This document shows positions 16,213-23,404 of a stretch of DNA of 51,155 nt, one piece after another. The number at the start of each line of letters is the position of its first letter. The stretch's first letter is position 1. The position numbers and the translations under genes are program-made. The stretch is from Caballeronia megalochromosomata (lineage in GTDB: Bacteria > Pseudomonadota > Gammaproteobacteria > Burkholderiales > Burkholderiaceae). Below the pieces are notes generated by a model, which was given only the letters and a program-made list of their open reading frames with translations, was not told the DNA's origin and did not search any database. Location: contig LRBF01000127.1 of NCBI GenBank assembly GCA_001580565.1, forward strand, positions 1-51,155. The letters are read 5' to 3'.

Positions 16213-16434
16213 ATGAGCATCGCCCTGTTGGTTGTTGTCGGATTCGCGCTGGTTGCCGTGGGTGTGGGTGTTACGTTTATGATTGCGTCGGCGGTGCCGC
16301 AGAGCATGCTGCAGCGCGCACAGGAACACGGTCGCTTCGCCGGTCTCGCGGCGGACGATCAGAACGGCGGTTCGGGCAAGCGTGTCGACGCTCGCCGTCC
16401 GCACTTGGGAAATCAAGCCATCAATGCCATCTGA
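16213..16434 (+). CDS. Small single-span membrane protein preceding the GntR regulator
   Basis: This 73-residue product has one strong hydrophobic segment near the start (ALLVVVGFALVAVGVGVTFM) and a hydrophilic tail. The ATG is preceded by GGAGCCTGAG. Its last 11 bases overlap the start of the GntR gene in another frame, suggesting translational coupling. I recognise no family. It may be a leader whose translation sets regulator expression, or a small inner-membrane protein. The carboxy-terminal half is low in structure. Confidence 0.5.
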   Translation: MSIALLVVVGFALVAVGVGVTFMIASAVPQSMLQRAQEHGRFAGLAADDQNGGSGKRVDARRPHLGNQAINAI

Positions 16435-17167
16435 TACTCAATCTGTAGATAGGCCGGAAGTTCGCCCCGAGGTTCGTCCGTCAGGGCTGACGCTTTCGCT
16501 GGAGCCGATCAATGCCACGGTTTCGCTGCGCGATCAGGCGTACGCGAAGCTGCGGCAGGCGATCGCCGAGGCGGACATCTACCGCTCGCGCGAAGAAATC
16601 CGTCTCGACGAGAAGGAACTGACCGAAGCGCTCGGCGTTTCCCGCACGCCCATCCGCGAGGCCATGACGCTGCTCGAGCAGGAAGGCTTTCTGCGCACGG
16701 TGCCGCGCCGCGGCGTCTATATCTTGCGCAAGACCAAGCGCGAGATCGTCGAAATGATCCATATGTGGGCGGCGCTGGAGAGCATGGCGGCGCGGCTCGC
16801 GACGCAGCGCGCAACGGACGAGGAAATCGCCCACTTGCGCCATATGTTCGACAATTTCCGCGACTCCACACCCGCCGAGCACATCGACGAGTATTCGGAA
16901 GCGAATATCGCGTTCCACTCGGCAATCGTGCGACTGGCGAAGTCGGAAATCATCTTCGATACCATCAAGAACATCTTCGTGCACGTGCGCGCGATTCGTA
17001 AGATGACGATCTCGCAGAGCGACCGGGCGTCGCGCTCGATCGTCGATCACATGCGCATCATCGAGGCGCTGGAGAAGCGTGACACCGAGCTGGTCGAGCG
17101 GCTCGTGAAGCAGCATTCGCTCGATCTGGCGGCGTTCGTCGAGGCGAATTGCGACTTTCTGGATTGA
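16424..17167 (+). CDS. FadR-type GntR transcriptional regulator (FCD domain)
   Basis: This 247-residue regulator has a winged helix-turn-helix (DEKELTEALGVSRTPIREAM, then LLEQEGFLRTVPRRGVY) at about residues 60-105 and an all-helical FCD effector domain after it. Metal-ligand-type residues of FCD proteins are visible in NIAFHSAIVRLA and in the later histidines (VDHMRIIEAL, KQHSLDL). FCD regulators respond to small organic acids and bind sites like TNGTATACNA. Four matching 15-bp sites surround this gene and its neighbours. I selected the ATG at 16424 because upstream codons lie in a non-protein-like shadow of the preceding gene. A terminator follows at 17191. Confidence 0.88.
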   Translation: MPSDTQSVDRPEVRPEVRPSGLTLSLEPINATVSLRDQAYAKLRQAIAEADIYRSREEIRLDEKELTEALGVSRTPIREAMTLLEQEGFLRTVPRRGVYILRKTKREIVEMIHMWAALESMAARLATQRATDEEIAHLRHMFDNFRDSTPAEHIDEYSEANIAFHSAIVRLAKSEIIFDTIKNIFVHVRAIRKMTISQSDRASRSIVDHMRIIEALEKRDTELVERLVKQHSLDLAAFVEANCDFLD

Positions 17168-17190
17168 TGCCGGATTGAGGTTTGAAAATA

Positions 17191-17224
17191 AAAAGCCGCA
17201 TGGCGTGTGCCGTGCGGCTTTTTT
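17191..17224. terminator. Rho-independent terminator
   Basis: AAAAGCCGCA and TGCGGCTTTT form a 10-bp stem with a 12-base loop and a run of six T on the plus strand. It ends the GntR transcript and, because of the A-rich left flank, could also act on the minus strand. Confidence 0.85.
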
Positions 17225-17234
17225 GCGTTCCGGG

Positions 17235-17318
17235 TTACAGAACAGTGAAGGCCAGCGCGTGCTCGATCGTCATCGAAAGCAGCAACGCGGCGACTGAAGC
17301 GTAGAACAGGCGGATCAC
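17235..17318 (-). CDS. Possible 27-residue hydrophobic peptide
   Basis: A GTG with CGGAG 6 nt upstream opens a frame of 27 codons reading MIRLFYASVAALLLSMTIEH and ending ALAFTVL. It would form one membrane span. It lies downstream of sucD on the same strand and ends next to the terminator. The good ribosome site is the main support; chance cannot be excluded at this length. Confidence 0.35.
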   Translation of the reverse strand: MIRLFYASVAALLLSMTIEHALAFTVL

Positions 17319-17425
17319 GGCAACTCCGTTGAGCGAGTGTTGATCAACCGGATATTGTAAGCCGCGCTCGTAAGACAAACGTAAAAATTGATGCGGCGTT
17401 GGATTGCGCCGCATCCCTTCGATGA

Positions 17426-18298
17426 TTAGCGGATCGCGCGGACCATCGTTTCGCCGAGTGTGGCGGGCGAATCGGCGACATGAATACCCGCCGACTTCAT
17501 CGCATCGATCTTCGCGCTCGCGGTGCCCGAACCGCCCGAGATGATCGCGCCCGCGTGGCCCATGCGGCGCCCCGGCGGCGCGGTCGTCCCGGCGATGAAC
17601 CCGACGACCGGCTTCTTCGTCCTCGCGTCCTTCAGGAACTGCGCTGCTTCTTCCTCCGCCGATCCGCCGATCTCGCCGATCATGATGATGCCTTCGGTCG
17701 CATCGTCCTCCAGAAAGAGCGCGAGGCAGTCGATGAAGTTGGTCCCGTTCACCGGATCGCCGCCGATGCCGACGCACGTCGTCTGCCCGAGCCCGGCCGC
17801 GGTCGTCTGCGCGACGGCTTCATACGTGAGCGTGCCCGAGCGCGACACCACGCCGATCTTCCCCGGCCGATGAATATGTCCCGGCATGATGCCGATCTTG
17901 CATTGCCCCGGCGTGATGACGCCTGGACAGTTCGGTCCGACGAGCCGGCTGCCCGAGCCGCTCAGGGCGCGCTTCACGCGCAGCATGTCGAGCACCGGAA
18001 TGCCCTCCGTGATGCAGACGATGAACGGCACTTCCGCGTCGATGGCTTCGAGGATCGCATCGGCGGCGAAGGGCGGCGGCACGTAGATCACGGATGCATC
18101 GGCGCCGGTTTTGGCGACCGCGTCCGCGACCGTGTCGAACACGGGCAGGTCCAGATGCGTCGTGCCGCCCTTTCCCGGCGTCACGCCACCGACCATGCGT
18201 GTGCCGTAGGCGATGGCCTGTTCGGAGTGAAACGTGCCCTGCGCACCGGTGAAGCCCTGGCAAATCACCTTCGTATCTTTATTGATCAAGACGCTCAT
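17426..18298 (-). CDS. sucD: Succinyl-CoA synthetase alpha-subunit-like ligase (possibly malate- or other acid-CoA ligase)
   Basis: This 290-residue protein is the nucleotide-phosphate-transferring subunit of an acid-CoA ligase. It has the CoA-binding Rossmann domain ([20 protein letters not shown]), the [17 protein letters not shown] motif, and the phosphohistidine His248 in [16 protein letters not shown]. It starts at ATG after AGAGGAAGCCCGAC and follows the beta subunit by 13 bp, so the two form a heterodimer encoded by one operon. Burkholderiaceae have a separate housekeeping succinyl-CoA synthetase; this pair lies under a GntR-type operator next to formyl-CoA:oxalate CoA-transferase. It may supply CoA donors for that transferase, or make malyl-CoA. 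The choice is not settled by sequence. Confidence 0.87.
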   Translation of the reverse strand: MSVLINKDTKVICQGFTGAQGTFHSEQAIAYGTRMVGGVTPGKGGTTHLDLPVFDTVADAVAKTGADASVIYVPPPFAADAILEAIDAEVPFIVCITEGIPVLDMLRVKRALSGSGSRLVGPNCPGVITPGQCKIGIMPGHIHRPGKIGVVSRSGTLTYEAVAQTTAAGLGQTTCVGIGGDPVNGTNFIDCLALFLEDDATEGIIMIGEIGGSAEEEAAQFLKDARTKKPVVGFIAGTTAPPGRRMGHAGAIISGGSGTASAKIDAMKSAGIHVADSPATLGETMVRAIR

Positions 18299-18311
18299 GT
18301 CGGGCTTCCTC

Positions 18312-19502
18312 TCAATGGTTGACGGCGCCGACGATCTTGTCGGCGGCATCGGCGAGATTTTCGGCGGGGATGATGGTGAGGCCGGACGTGCGCAGAATCT
18401 CGCGGCCCGCATCGACATTCGTTCCGGCGAGGCGCACGACGAGCGGCACGCTCAGATCGATTTCGCGCGCGGCCGCGACCACGCCCTGCGCAATCACGTC
18501 GCACCGCATGATGCCGCCGAAAATGTTGACGAGAATCCCTTGTACTTTCGGATCGCGCAGAATCAGCTTGAACGCGGTCGCGACGCGCTCCTGCGTCGCG
18601 CCGCCGCCGACGTCCAGAAAGTTTGCGGGCTCGCCGCCGTAGAGCTTGATGATGTCCATCGTTGCCATCGCGAGGCCGGCGCCGTTCACCATGCAGCCGA
18701 TGTTGCCGTCGAGCTTCACGTAGTTGAGGCCGTGCTTCGCGGCTTCGATTTCGGCGGGATCTTCCTCGTCCTCGTCGCGCAGCTTTTCGATGTCGGGATG
18801 GCGATAGAGCGCGTTGTCGTCGAAATTGAGCTTGGCGTCGAGCGCCATGACATCGCCCGAGCCGGTCACGACGAGCGGATTCACTTCGACGATGGACGCG
18901 TCGAGATCGACGAAGGCCTGATACAGAGCGGTAATGAACTTCGATGCCGCGCTCACTTGCTTGCCGCTCAAGCCCAGTCCGAACGCGATCTGACGCGTAT
19001 GAAACGGTTGAAGCCCGGTCGCCGGATCGACCGCGACCTTGAGAATCTTCTCCGGCGTGCGATGCGCCACTTCCTCGATCTCCATGCCGCCTTCGGTCGA
19101 CGCCATGATCGTGATGCGCGACGTGGCGCGATCGACCAGCATGCCGAGATACAGCTCGCGCGCGATATCGCAGCCTTCCTCGATATAGAGACGCTTCACT
19201 TCCTTGCCCGCCGCGCCGGTCTGCTTCGTCACGAGCACCGACGACAGCATTTTCTGCGCGTTCTCGCGCACCTCGTCCACCGACTTCACGACCCGCACGC
19301 CGCCTTTGCCGTCCGAATCATTGGCGAAGCGGCCGGCGCCTCGGCCACCCGCGTGAATCTGCGATTTCACGACCCAGACCGGACCGCCGATCGCGCGTGC
19401 CGCGTCGGCGGCTTCCTGCGCCGAAAAGGCGACGCGGCCCTCTGGAACCGCGACGCCGTACTTTCGCAGCAGCGTCTTCGCCTGATATTCGTGGATGTTC
19501 AT
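18312..19502 (-). CDS. sucC: Succinyl-CoA synthetase beta-subunit-like ligase (possibly malate-CoA ligase large subunit)
   Basis: This 396-residue subunit carries the ATP-grasp nucleotide-binding domain ([19 protein letters not shown], then [16 protein letters not shown]) and the carboxy-terminal CoA-ligase domain ([20 protein letters not shown], then [12 protein letters not shown]). A run of extra residues near [12 protein letters not shown] resembles the longer alpha-proteobacterial SucC form, and [16 protein letters not shown] resembles malate thiokinase MtkA. It begins at ATG after AGGAGACGCA. Together with the alpha subunit it forms an operon read leftwards from an operator at 19571. It is probably a catabolic paralogue, not the TCA-cycle enzyme. 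Confidence 0.87.
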   Translation of the reverse strand: MNIHEYQAKTLLRKYGVAVPEGRVAFSAQEAADAARAIGGPVWVVKSQIHAGGRGAGRFANDSDGKGGVRVVKSVDEVRENAQKMLSSVLVTKQTGAAGKEVKRLYIEEGCDIARELYLGMLVDRATSRITIMASTEGGMEIEEVAHRTPEKILKVAVDPATGLQPFHTRQIAFGLGLSGKQVSAASKFITALYQAFVDLDASIVEVNPLVVTGSGDVMALDAKLNFDDNALYRHPDIEKLRDEDEEDPAEIEAAKHGLNYVKLDGNIGCMVNGAGLAMATMDIIKLYGGEPANFLDVGGGATQERVATAFKLILRDPKVQGILVNIFGGIMRCDVIAQGVVAAAREIDLSVPLVVRLAGTNVDAGREILRTSGLTIIPAENLADAADKIVGAVNH

Positions 19503-19570
19503 TGCGTCTCCTGGATGTCCTCTGATGGGAATGGGCGCGGGCAGGAAAGCGAATCCGACGTCGCGCTGAA

Positions 19571-19585
19571 ATACTGTATATCAGA
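19571..19585 (-). promoter_or_regulatory. GntR-type operator, site 3 (sucCD promoter)
   Basis: ATACTGTATATCAGA matches site 1 at 13 of 15 positions. It lies about 70 bp before the sucC start, in AT-rich sequence expected to contain the promoter for the leftward sucCD operon. Confidence 0.55.
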
Positions 19586-19768
19586 TTCAGAAGCGATCAA
19601 AAAAATTTTCTTCGGGCATCTGGCGCGATATGAAGCGGACATTTACCAAATTTCAGGGAAACACAGCGATTGATGCGGCGCAGCATCATGAGCGACGAAA
19701 GTTATGTGTGACGGCGTATCCAGCCGATCATGCAGCGCATCACAGGGTTTTTTCGGATCGGACTAGAG

Positions 19769-19804
19769 TTGACTAATACTGTGTGTGGAATATTGTATAT
19801 CACA
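19769..19804 (+). promoter_or_regulatory. Promoter and GntR-type operator, site 4 (frc side)
   Basis: TTGACT (19769-19774) and TATTGT (19791-19796) form a possible promoter with a 16-bp spacer. The fourth copy of the motif, ATATTGTATATCACA (19790-19804), covers the -10. It would control rightward transcription through the relic at 19839 into frc. Confidence 0.6.
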
Positions 19805-19838
19805 TCAACCGGACGGAAACACGGCGACGGTGCGGTGT

Positions 19839-19916
19839 GCGTACATCGCGGTGATCGGCAACAACTCCGCGATGAACAAGATCCGCTACGGCCAGCTCGC
19901 GAAGATGTACAAATAA
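19839..19916 (+). pseudogene. Carboxy-terminal relic resembling a thiamine-diphosphate enzyme
   Basis: Between the promoter and frc a frame without a start reads AYIAVIGNNSAMNKIRYGQL and then AKMYK before a stop. This resembles the GNN...IRYGQL segment of the thiamine-diphosphate-binding domain in acetolactate-synthase-like and oxalyl-CoA-decarboxylase-like enzymes. About 95% of such a 550-600 residue protein is missing. Because such an enzyme is the usual partner of formyl-CoA:oxalate CoA-transferase, the relic may mark deletion of the partner gene. The match is short and made from memory. Confidence 0.4.
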
Positions 19917-19960
19917 ACGTGAACCTATAAACGTCGAACGCAAGATTTTGGAGACACGAC

Positions 19961-21223
19961 ATGACGCTGAAGACATCTGGCAAAGCGCTGGACGGTGTGC
20001 GCATCCTGGATTTCACGCACGTTCAATCGGGACCGACCTGCACGCAGTTGCTCGCGTGGTTCGGCGCGGACGTCATCAAGGTGGAGCGCGCGGGCGCGGG
20101 GGACATCACGCGGGAGCAACTGCGCGACATTCCCGACGCCGACAGCCTCTACTTCACGATGCTCAACCACAACAAGCGCTCGATCACCATCGACACCAAG
20201 AATCCCGAAGGCAAGAAGGTGCTCGAAACGCTCGTGAAGAAGTGCGACGTGCTCGTCGAGAACTTCGCGCCGGGCGCGCTCGATCGCATGGGCTTCACGT
20301 GGGAGCGCATCCAGGAGCTGAATCCGCGGATGATCGTCGCTTCCGTGAAGGGCTTCGGCCCGGGACCGTATGAAGACTGCAAGGTCTACGAAAACGTCGC
20401 GCAATGCGCGGGCGGCGCGGCCTCGACCACCGGTTTCGACGACGGCCCGCCGGTCGTCACCGGCGCGCAGATCGGCGATTCAGGCACGGGGCTGCACCTC
20501 GCGCTCGGCATCGTCACGGCGCTGTATCAGCGCAACACGAGCGGACGCGGCCAGAAAGTGCTCGCCGCGATGCAGGACGGCGTGCTCAACCTCTGCCGCG
20601 TGAAGCTGCGCGACCAGCAGCGGCTCGAACGCACCGGCGTGATGAAGGAGTATCCGCAATACCCGAACGGCAGTTTCGGCGAGGCGGTGCCGCGCGCGGG
20701 TAACGCATCGGGCGGCGGCCAGCCGGGCTGGATCCTGAAGTGCAAGGGCTGGGAAACCGATCCGAACGCGTACATCTACTTCATCACGCAGGCGCCGGTG
20801 TGGGGCGAAATCTGCAAGGTGATCGGCAAGGAGGAATGGATCGACCATCCGGACTACAAGACGCCGAACGCGCGCCTGCCGCACCTGAAGGACATCTTCG
20901 CGGAGATCGAGCGCTGGACGATGTCGAAGACCAAGTTCCAGGCGATGGAAATCCTCAACAAGCACGACATTCCGTGCGGCCCGATTCTCTCGATGAAGGA
21001 AATCGCAGAAGAACCGTCGCTGCGCAAGACCGGCACCGTCGTCGAAGTGGATCATCCGGTGCGCGGCAAGTACCTCACGGTCGGCAATCCGATCAAATTG
21101 TCCGAGAGCCCGACGGAAGTCGAGCGCTCGCCGCTGCTCGGTGAGCATACCGACGAAGTCATGGCCGAACTCGGCTACACGACCGAACAGGTCGCCACGC
21201 TGAGAAGCCTCGGCGCGATCTAG
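19961..21223 (+). CDS. frc: Formyl-CoA:oxalate CoA-transferase (class III)
   Basis: This 420-residue enzyme moves CoA from formyl-CoA or succinyl-CoA to oxalate, giving oxalyl-CoA for decarboxylation. It matches the Oxalobacter Frc type along its length. [20 protein letters not shown] is followed by [26 protein letters not shown], and [19 protein letters not shown]. The catalytic Asp173 lies in [10 protein letters not shown], and then come [12 protein letters not shown] and the Gly-rich loop ASGGGQPGW followed by LKCKGWETD. The start follows GGAGACACGAC. The control region upstream has the shared operator. The expected oxalyl-CoA decarboxylase is not in the window, only a possible relic. The neighbouring sucCD-like pair suggests that succinyl-CoA may be the donor. 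Confidence 0.92.
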   Translation: MTLKTSGKALDGVRILDFTHVQSGPTCTQLLAWFGADVIKVERAGAGDITREQLRDIPDADSLYFTMLNHNKRSITIDTKNPEGKKVLETLVKKCDVLVENFAPGALDRMGFTWERIQELNPRMIVASVKGFGPGPYEDCKVYENVAQCAGGAASTTGFDDGPPVVTGAQIGDSGTGLHLALGIVTALYQRNTSGRGQKVLAAMQDGVLNLCRVKLRDQQRLERTGVMKEYPQYPNGSFGEAVPRAGNASGGGQPGWILKCKGWETDPNAYIYFITQAPVWGEICKVIGKEEWIDHPDYKTPNARLPHLKDIFAEIERWTMSKTKFQAMEILNKHDIPCGPILSMKEIAEEPSLRKTGTVVEVDHPVRGKYLTVGNPIKLSESPTEVERSPLLGEHTDEVMAELGYTTEQVATLRSLGAI

Positions 21224-21350
21224 GCGTGATTCACGCAATTGCTTTGTCCAGGTGGAGGAAGCCGCGGAATATCTTTACGAGCATGGCGTGCTTGCCTACG
21301 CGTACTCGACGGAACTGCCCGTCGCGGTGCTCGGCGCGGGTTCGATCTGA
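21224..21350 (+). pseudogene. Possible gene relic between frc and the fumarylacetoacetase-like gene
   Basis: A frame without a usable start reads CFVQVEEAAEYLYEHGVLAY and ends STELPVAVLGAGSI before a stop at 21350. The composition is that of a real protein end, not of random GC-rich sequence. I do not recognise the family. It may be the remaining carboxy terminus of a deleted gene of this operon. Confidence 0.35.
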
Positions 21351-21415
21351 TGTAAGGAGGAGGAGACGAGAGCGCGGGCCATGCACGCCCGCGCTCCTTT
21401 ACCCAGGAGACAAAC

Positions 21416-22204
21416 GTGACACACTGGATTCGCTTTCGCGATGCCGGCGGCAGCATCGGCTTCGGCACGCTCGATCAGCACTCGGGCCGCGTCGTGCAGC
21501 ACGAAGGCGCGATGTTCGACCGCCCGCGCCCGACCGACATCTCCTTCGCCGCCGACGATCTCGCGCTGCTCGCGCCATGCCAGCCGAGCAAGGTCATCGC
21601 GCTGTGGAACAACTACTACGCGCTGTCGCAGAAGCTCGACAAGGCGCCGCCGCAGCATCCGCTTTTTCTCATCAAGCCGCCGATGTCGGTGATCGGGCCG
21701 AACGAGTCGATCCGCCGGCCGAAAAGTTATCAAGGCAAGATCGCGTATGAGGGCGAACTGGGCATCGTGATCGGCAAGACGGTGAGCGGGGCGTCGGTCG
21801 AGGAAGCCGAGGCGGCGATCTTCGGCTACACGTGCGTGAACGACGTCACCGCGATCGAACTGTTGCAGGAAGATCCCAACTTCGCGCAATGGTGCCGCTC
21901 GAAGGGCTTCGACACCTTCACGTGCCTCGGTCCCGCGATCGTCACGCCGGGCAACGGCTTCGACTGGCGCACATCGAACGTCGTCACGACGCTCGAAGGC
22001 GTCGAGCGTCAGAACTATCCGCTCGACGACATGATCTTCTCGCCCGCCGAGCAGGTCAGCATGTTGTCGCAGGACATGACGCTCGTGCCGGGTGATGTCA
22101 TCGCGTGCGGCACGTCGATCGGCGTCGGTTCGATCAAGGATGGTGCTCGCGTGGATGTGTCGATCGCGGGCATCGGCACGCTGTCGAACGTGCTGGCCGT
22201 CTGA
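21416..22204 (+). CDS. Fumarylacetoacetate hydrolase-family enzyme
   Basis: This 262-residue enzyme starts at GTG with AGGAGACAAAC before it. The family domain covers about residues 60-260: SKVIALWNNYYALSQKL, LFLIKPPMSVIG, the metal-binding Glu pair in AYEGELGIVIGK, VNDVTAIELLQEDPNF, and the end VPGDVIACGTSIGVG. Members hydrolyse or decarboxylate 2-oxo/enol diacids (HpcE-type decarboxylases, acylpyruvases, oxaloacetate decarboxylases), using Mg2+ or Mn2+. Its place after frc suggests action on an oxaloacetate-like or acylpyruvate-like acid; this is inference. The gene follows the relic at 21224 and precedes a membrane protein gene by 11 bp. Confidence 0.88.
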   Translation: MTHWIRFRDAGGSIGFGTLDQHSGRVVQHEGAMFDRPRPTDISFAADDLALLAPCQPSKVIALWNNYYALSQKLDKAPPQHPLFLIKPPMSVIGPNESIRRPKSYQGKIAYEGELGIVIGKTVSGASVEEAEAAIFGYTCVNDVTAIELLQEDPNFAQWCRSKGFDTFTCLGPAIVTPGNGFDWRTSNVVTTLEGVERQNYPLDDMIFSPAEQVSMLSQDMTLVPGDVIACGTSIGVGSIKDGARVDVSIAGIGTLSNVLAV

Positions 22205-22215
22205 AGGAGCAACGC

Positions 22216-22632
22216 ATGTCCGATGTGCTGGCCGCGGCGCTCCTGCTTGCCGCTGTCGCGGGCGTTGGCGGATTCCGGTCCGGCCGGCGCGCTTCGGGTC
22301 CCTCGATGCACGTGCGGGCGCAGCCGCTGCATCTCGCCTGCGCCGGCGCGTGCGCGGCGCTCGCCTATGTGCTCGGCGCGCAACCGGGCGCGCTCGCCGT
22401 GGTGTCGGTCATGGCGATGGTCGCGCTCATTGGCGCGCACCTGTCGCTCGCGATGGCCGGCAGCGCACTCGCGCCGCTCGCGTGCCTGCTGAGCGCGGCG
22501 GCTGCGTGCGGACTTGCCGTCGCGGCGGCGATCGCCGCCACGCATGGCGCGCTCGTCGTTGCGGCGGTCGCGATCGCGATCGGATGCGCGCGGTCCGCGG
22601 CGCTCGTCGGCATGGCGCGCGCGACGCCATGA
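22216..22632 (+). CDS. Polytopic membrane protein of unknown function
   Basis: This 138-residue, Ala-rich, very hydrophobic protein has roughly four membrane segments, including VLAAALLLAAVAGVGGF and ALAVVSVMAMVALIGAHL. It begins at ATG with AAGGAG before it, 11 bp after the fumarylacetoacetase-like gene, so it belongs to the same operon. I recognise no family; the pattern slightly recalls pyridine-nucleotide transhydrogenase membrane subunits but without their motifs. A hairpin follows directly. Confidence 0.6.
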   Translation: MSDVLAAALLLAAVAGVGGFRSGRRASGPSMHVRAQPLHLACAGACAALAYVLGAQPGALAVVSVMAMVALIGAHLSLAMAGSALAPLACLLSAAAACGLAVAAAIAATHGALVVAAVAIAIGCARSAALVGMARATP

Positions 22633-22634
22633 AC

Positions 22635-22670
22635 GACAAAGCCGGCATGGTTTCCCACGCCGGCTTTGTC
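22635..22670. terminator. Hairpin, probable transcription terminator
   Basis: GACAAAGCCGGC and GCCGGCTTTGTC form a perfect 12-bp stem with a 12-base loop, three bases after the operon's last stop codon. There is no long T run, so termination may be partial or assisted. Confidence 0.6.
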
Positions 22671-22706
22671 CCGATTCGTCATACGCGCGGCGAACCGCGC
22701 ATTCAA

Positions 22707-22961
22707 TCAACGATCGCGGTTCCACAACGCGCCGAGCAGGAAGCCCACCGCCGCGGCGATCAGCACGCCCTGAATCGGCTGGTTCGCCACGGCCAGGCGC
22801 ACGTTGTCGACGGTCTGCCCATAGCTCTGCTGCAAGTTGCCATACGCCTGCCGCACCTTGCCCTCGGCTTGCGTGGCTTCGTCGCCCGTCAGTGCGCCGA
22901 CCGCGTCCTGCACCTTGCCGACGACTTTCTGTGCCGCGCCTTCCACTTGATCCTGCACCAT
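22707..22961 (-). CDS. CsbD-like stress protein with membrane segment
   Basis: This 84-residue protein begins at ATG after GGGAGGCACC. The first 45 residues are CsbD-like (VEGAAQKVVGKVQDAVGALT, then AEGKVRQAYG), a helical, hydrophilic stress-protein motif. The rest resembles the DUF883/ElaB end, with NQPIQGVLIAAAVGFLLGAL forming one membrane segment. Such proteins accumulate in stationary phase or stress. It lies downstream of the response-regulator gene on the same strand, with 86 bp between them, so a shared stress response is plausible. Confidence 0.85.
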   Translation of the reverse strand: MVQDQVEGAAQKVVGKVQDAVGALTGDEATQAEGKVRQAYGNLQQSYGQTVDNVRLAVANQPIQGVLIAAAVGFLLGALWNRDR

Positions 22962-23047
22962 GGTGCCTCCCTTCGGTTGAGCGGTTTTCTCGTGAATCCG
23001 GATTCGCCGGAATGCACCTCTGCAGCACGTCGCGTGCCCAGATCCGC

Positions 23048-23404
23048 TCACGCCGGTCCGATCAGGCCTTTGACCGCATCGATCAGATCGTCGATCGACA
23101 GCGGCTTGCGGTGAAACTGCGCGCGCGGATGCTCGAGCGCGGGCGCATTGGCCGCCGCGCTCATCAGAATCACCGGCACGCGTGCGAGCCCGTCGCTCGC
23201 CGCCAGTTGCCGGATCAGCTCGACGCCGTCCATGTGCGGCATCATCCAGTCGGTGATGACGAGCGCGGGCGGATTCGAGCGCGCCGCATCGAGCGCGGTG
23301 CGCCCGTTGGACGCGGTCGAAACCTCGTAGCCCTCCATTTCGAGCACGAGCCGCCACGTGGTCAGAATGTCGAATTCATCGTCGACGACGAGGATTTTTT
23401 TCAT
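23048..23404 (-). CDS. Single-domain response regulator
   Basis: This 118-residue protein consists only of a receiver domain. Acidic residues DDE occur at positions 8-10, the phosphoacceptor is Asp52 in VITDWMMPHMDG, a Ser is in ILMSAAA and the conserved Lys is in FHRKPLS. There is no output domain. Its ATG overlaps the stop of the KaiC-like gene as ATGA, which implies coupled translation in similar amounts. Receiver-only proteins often signal through protein contact; here the partner is likely the KaiC-like ATPase or a histidine kinase encoded elsewhere. Confidence 0.92.
   Translation of the reverse strand: MKKILVVDDEFDILTTWRLVLEMEGYEVSTASNGRTALDAARSNPPALVITDWMMPHMDGVELIRQLAASDGLARVPVILMSAAANAPALEHPRAQFHRKPLSIDDLIDAVKGLIGPA

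Noticed and set aside
15046..16416. A 456-codon minus-strand frame antisense to the PanE-like reductase
   Set aside because: Its composition is dominated by Arg, Asp and His, with no motif; the reductase frame explains the region.
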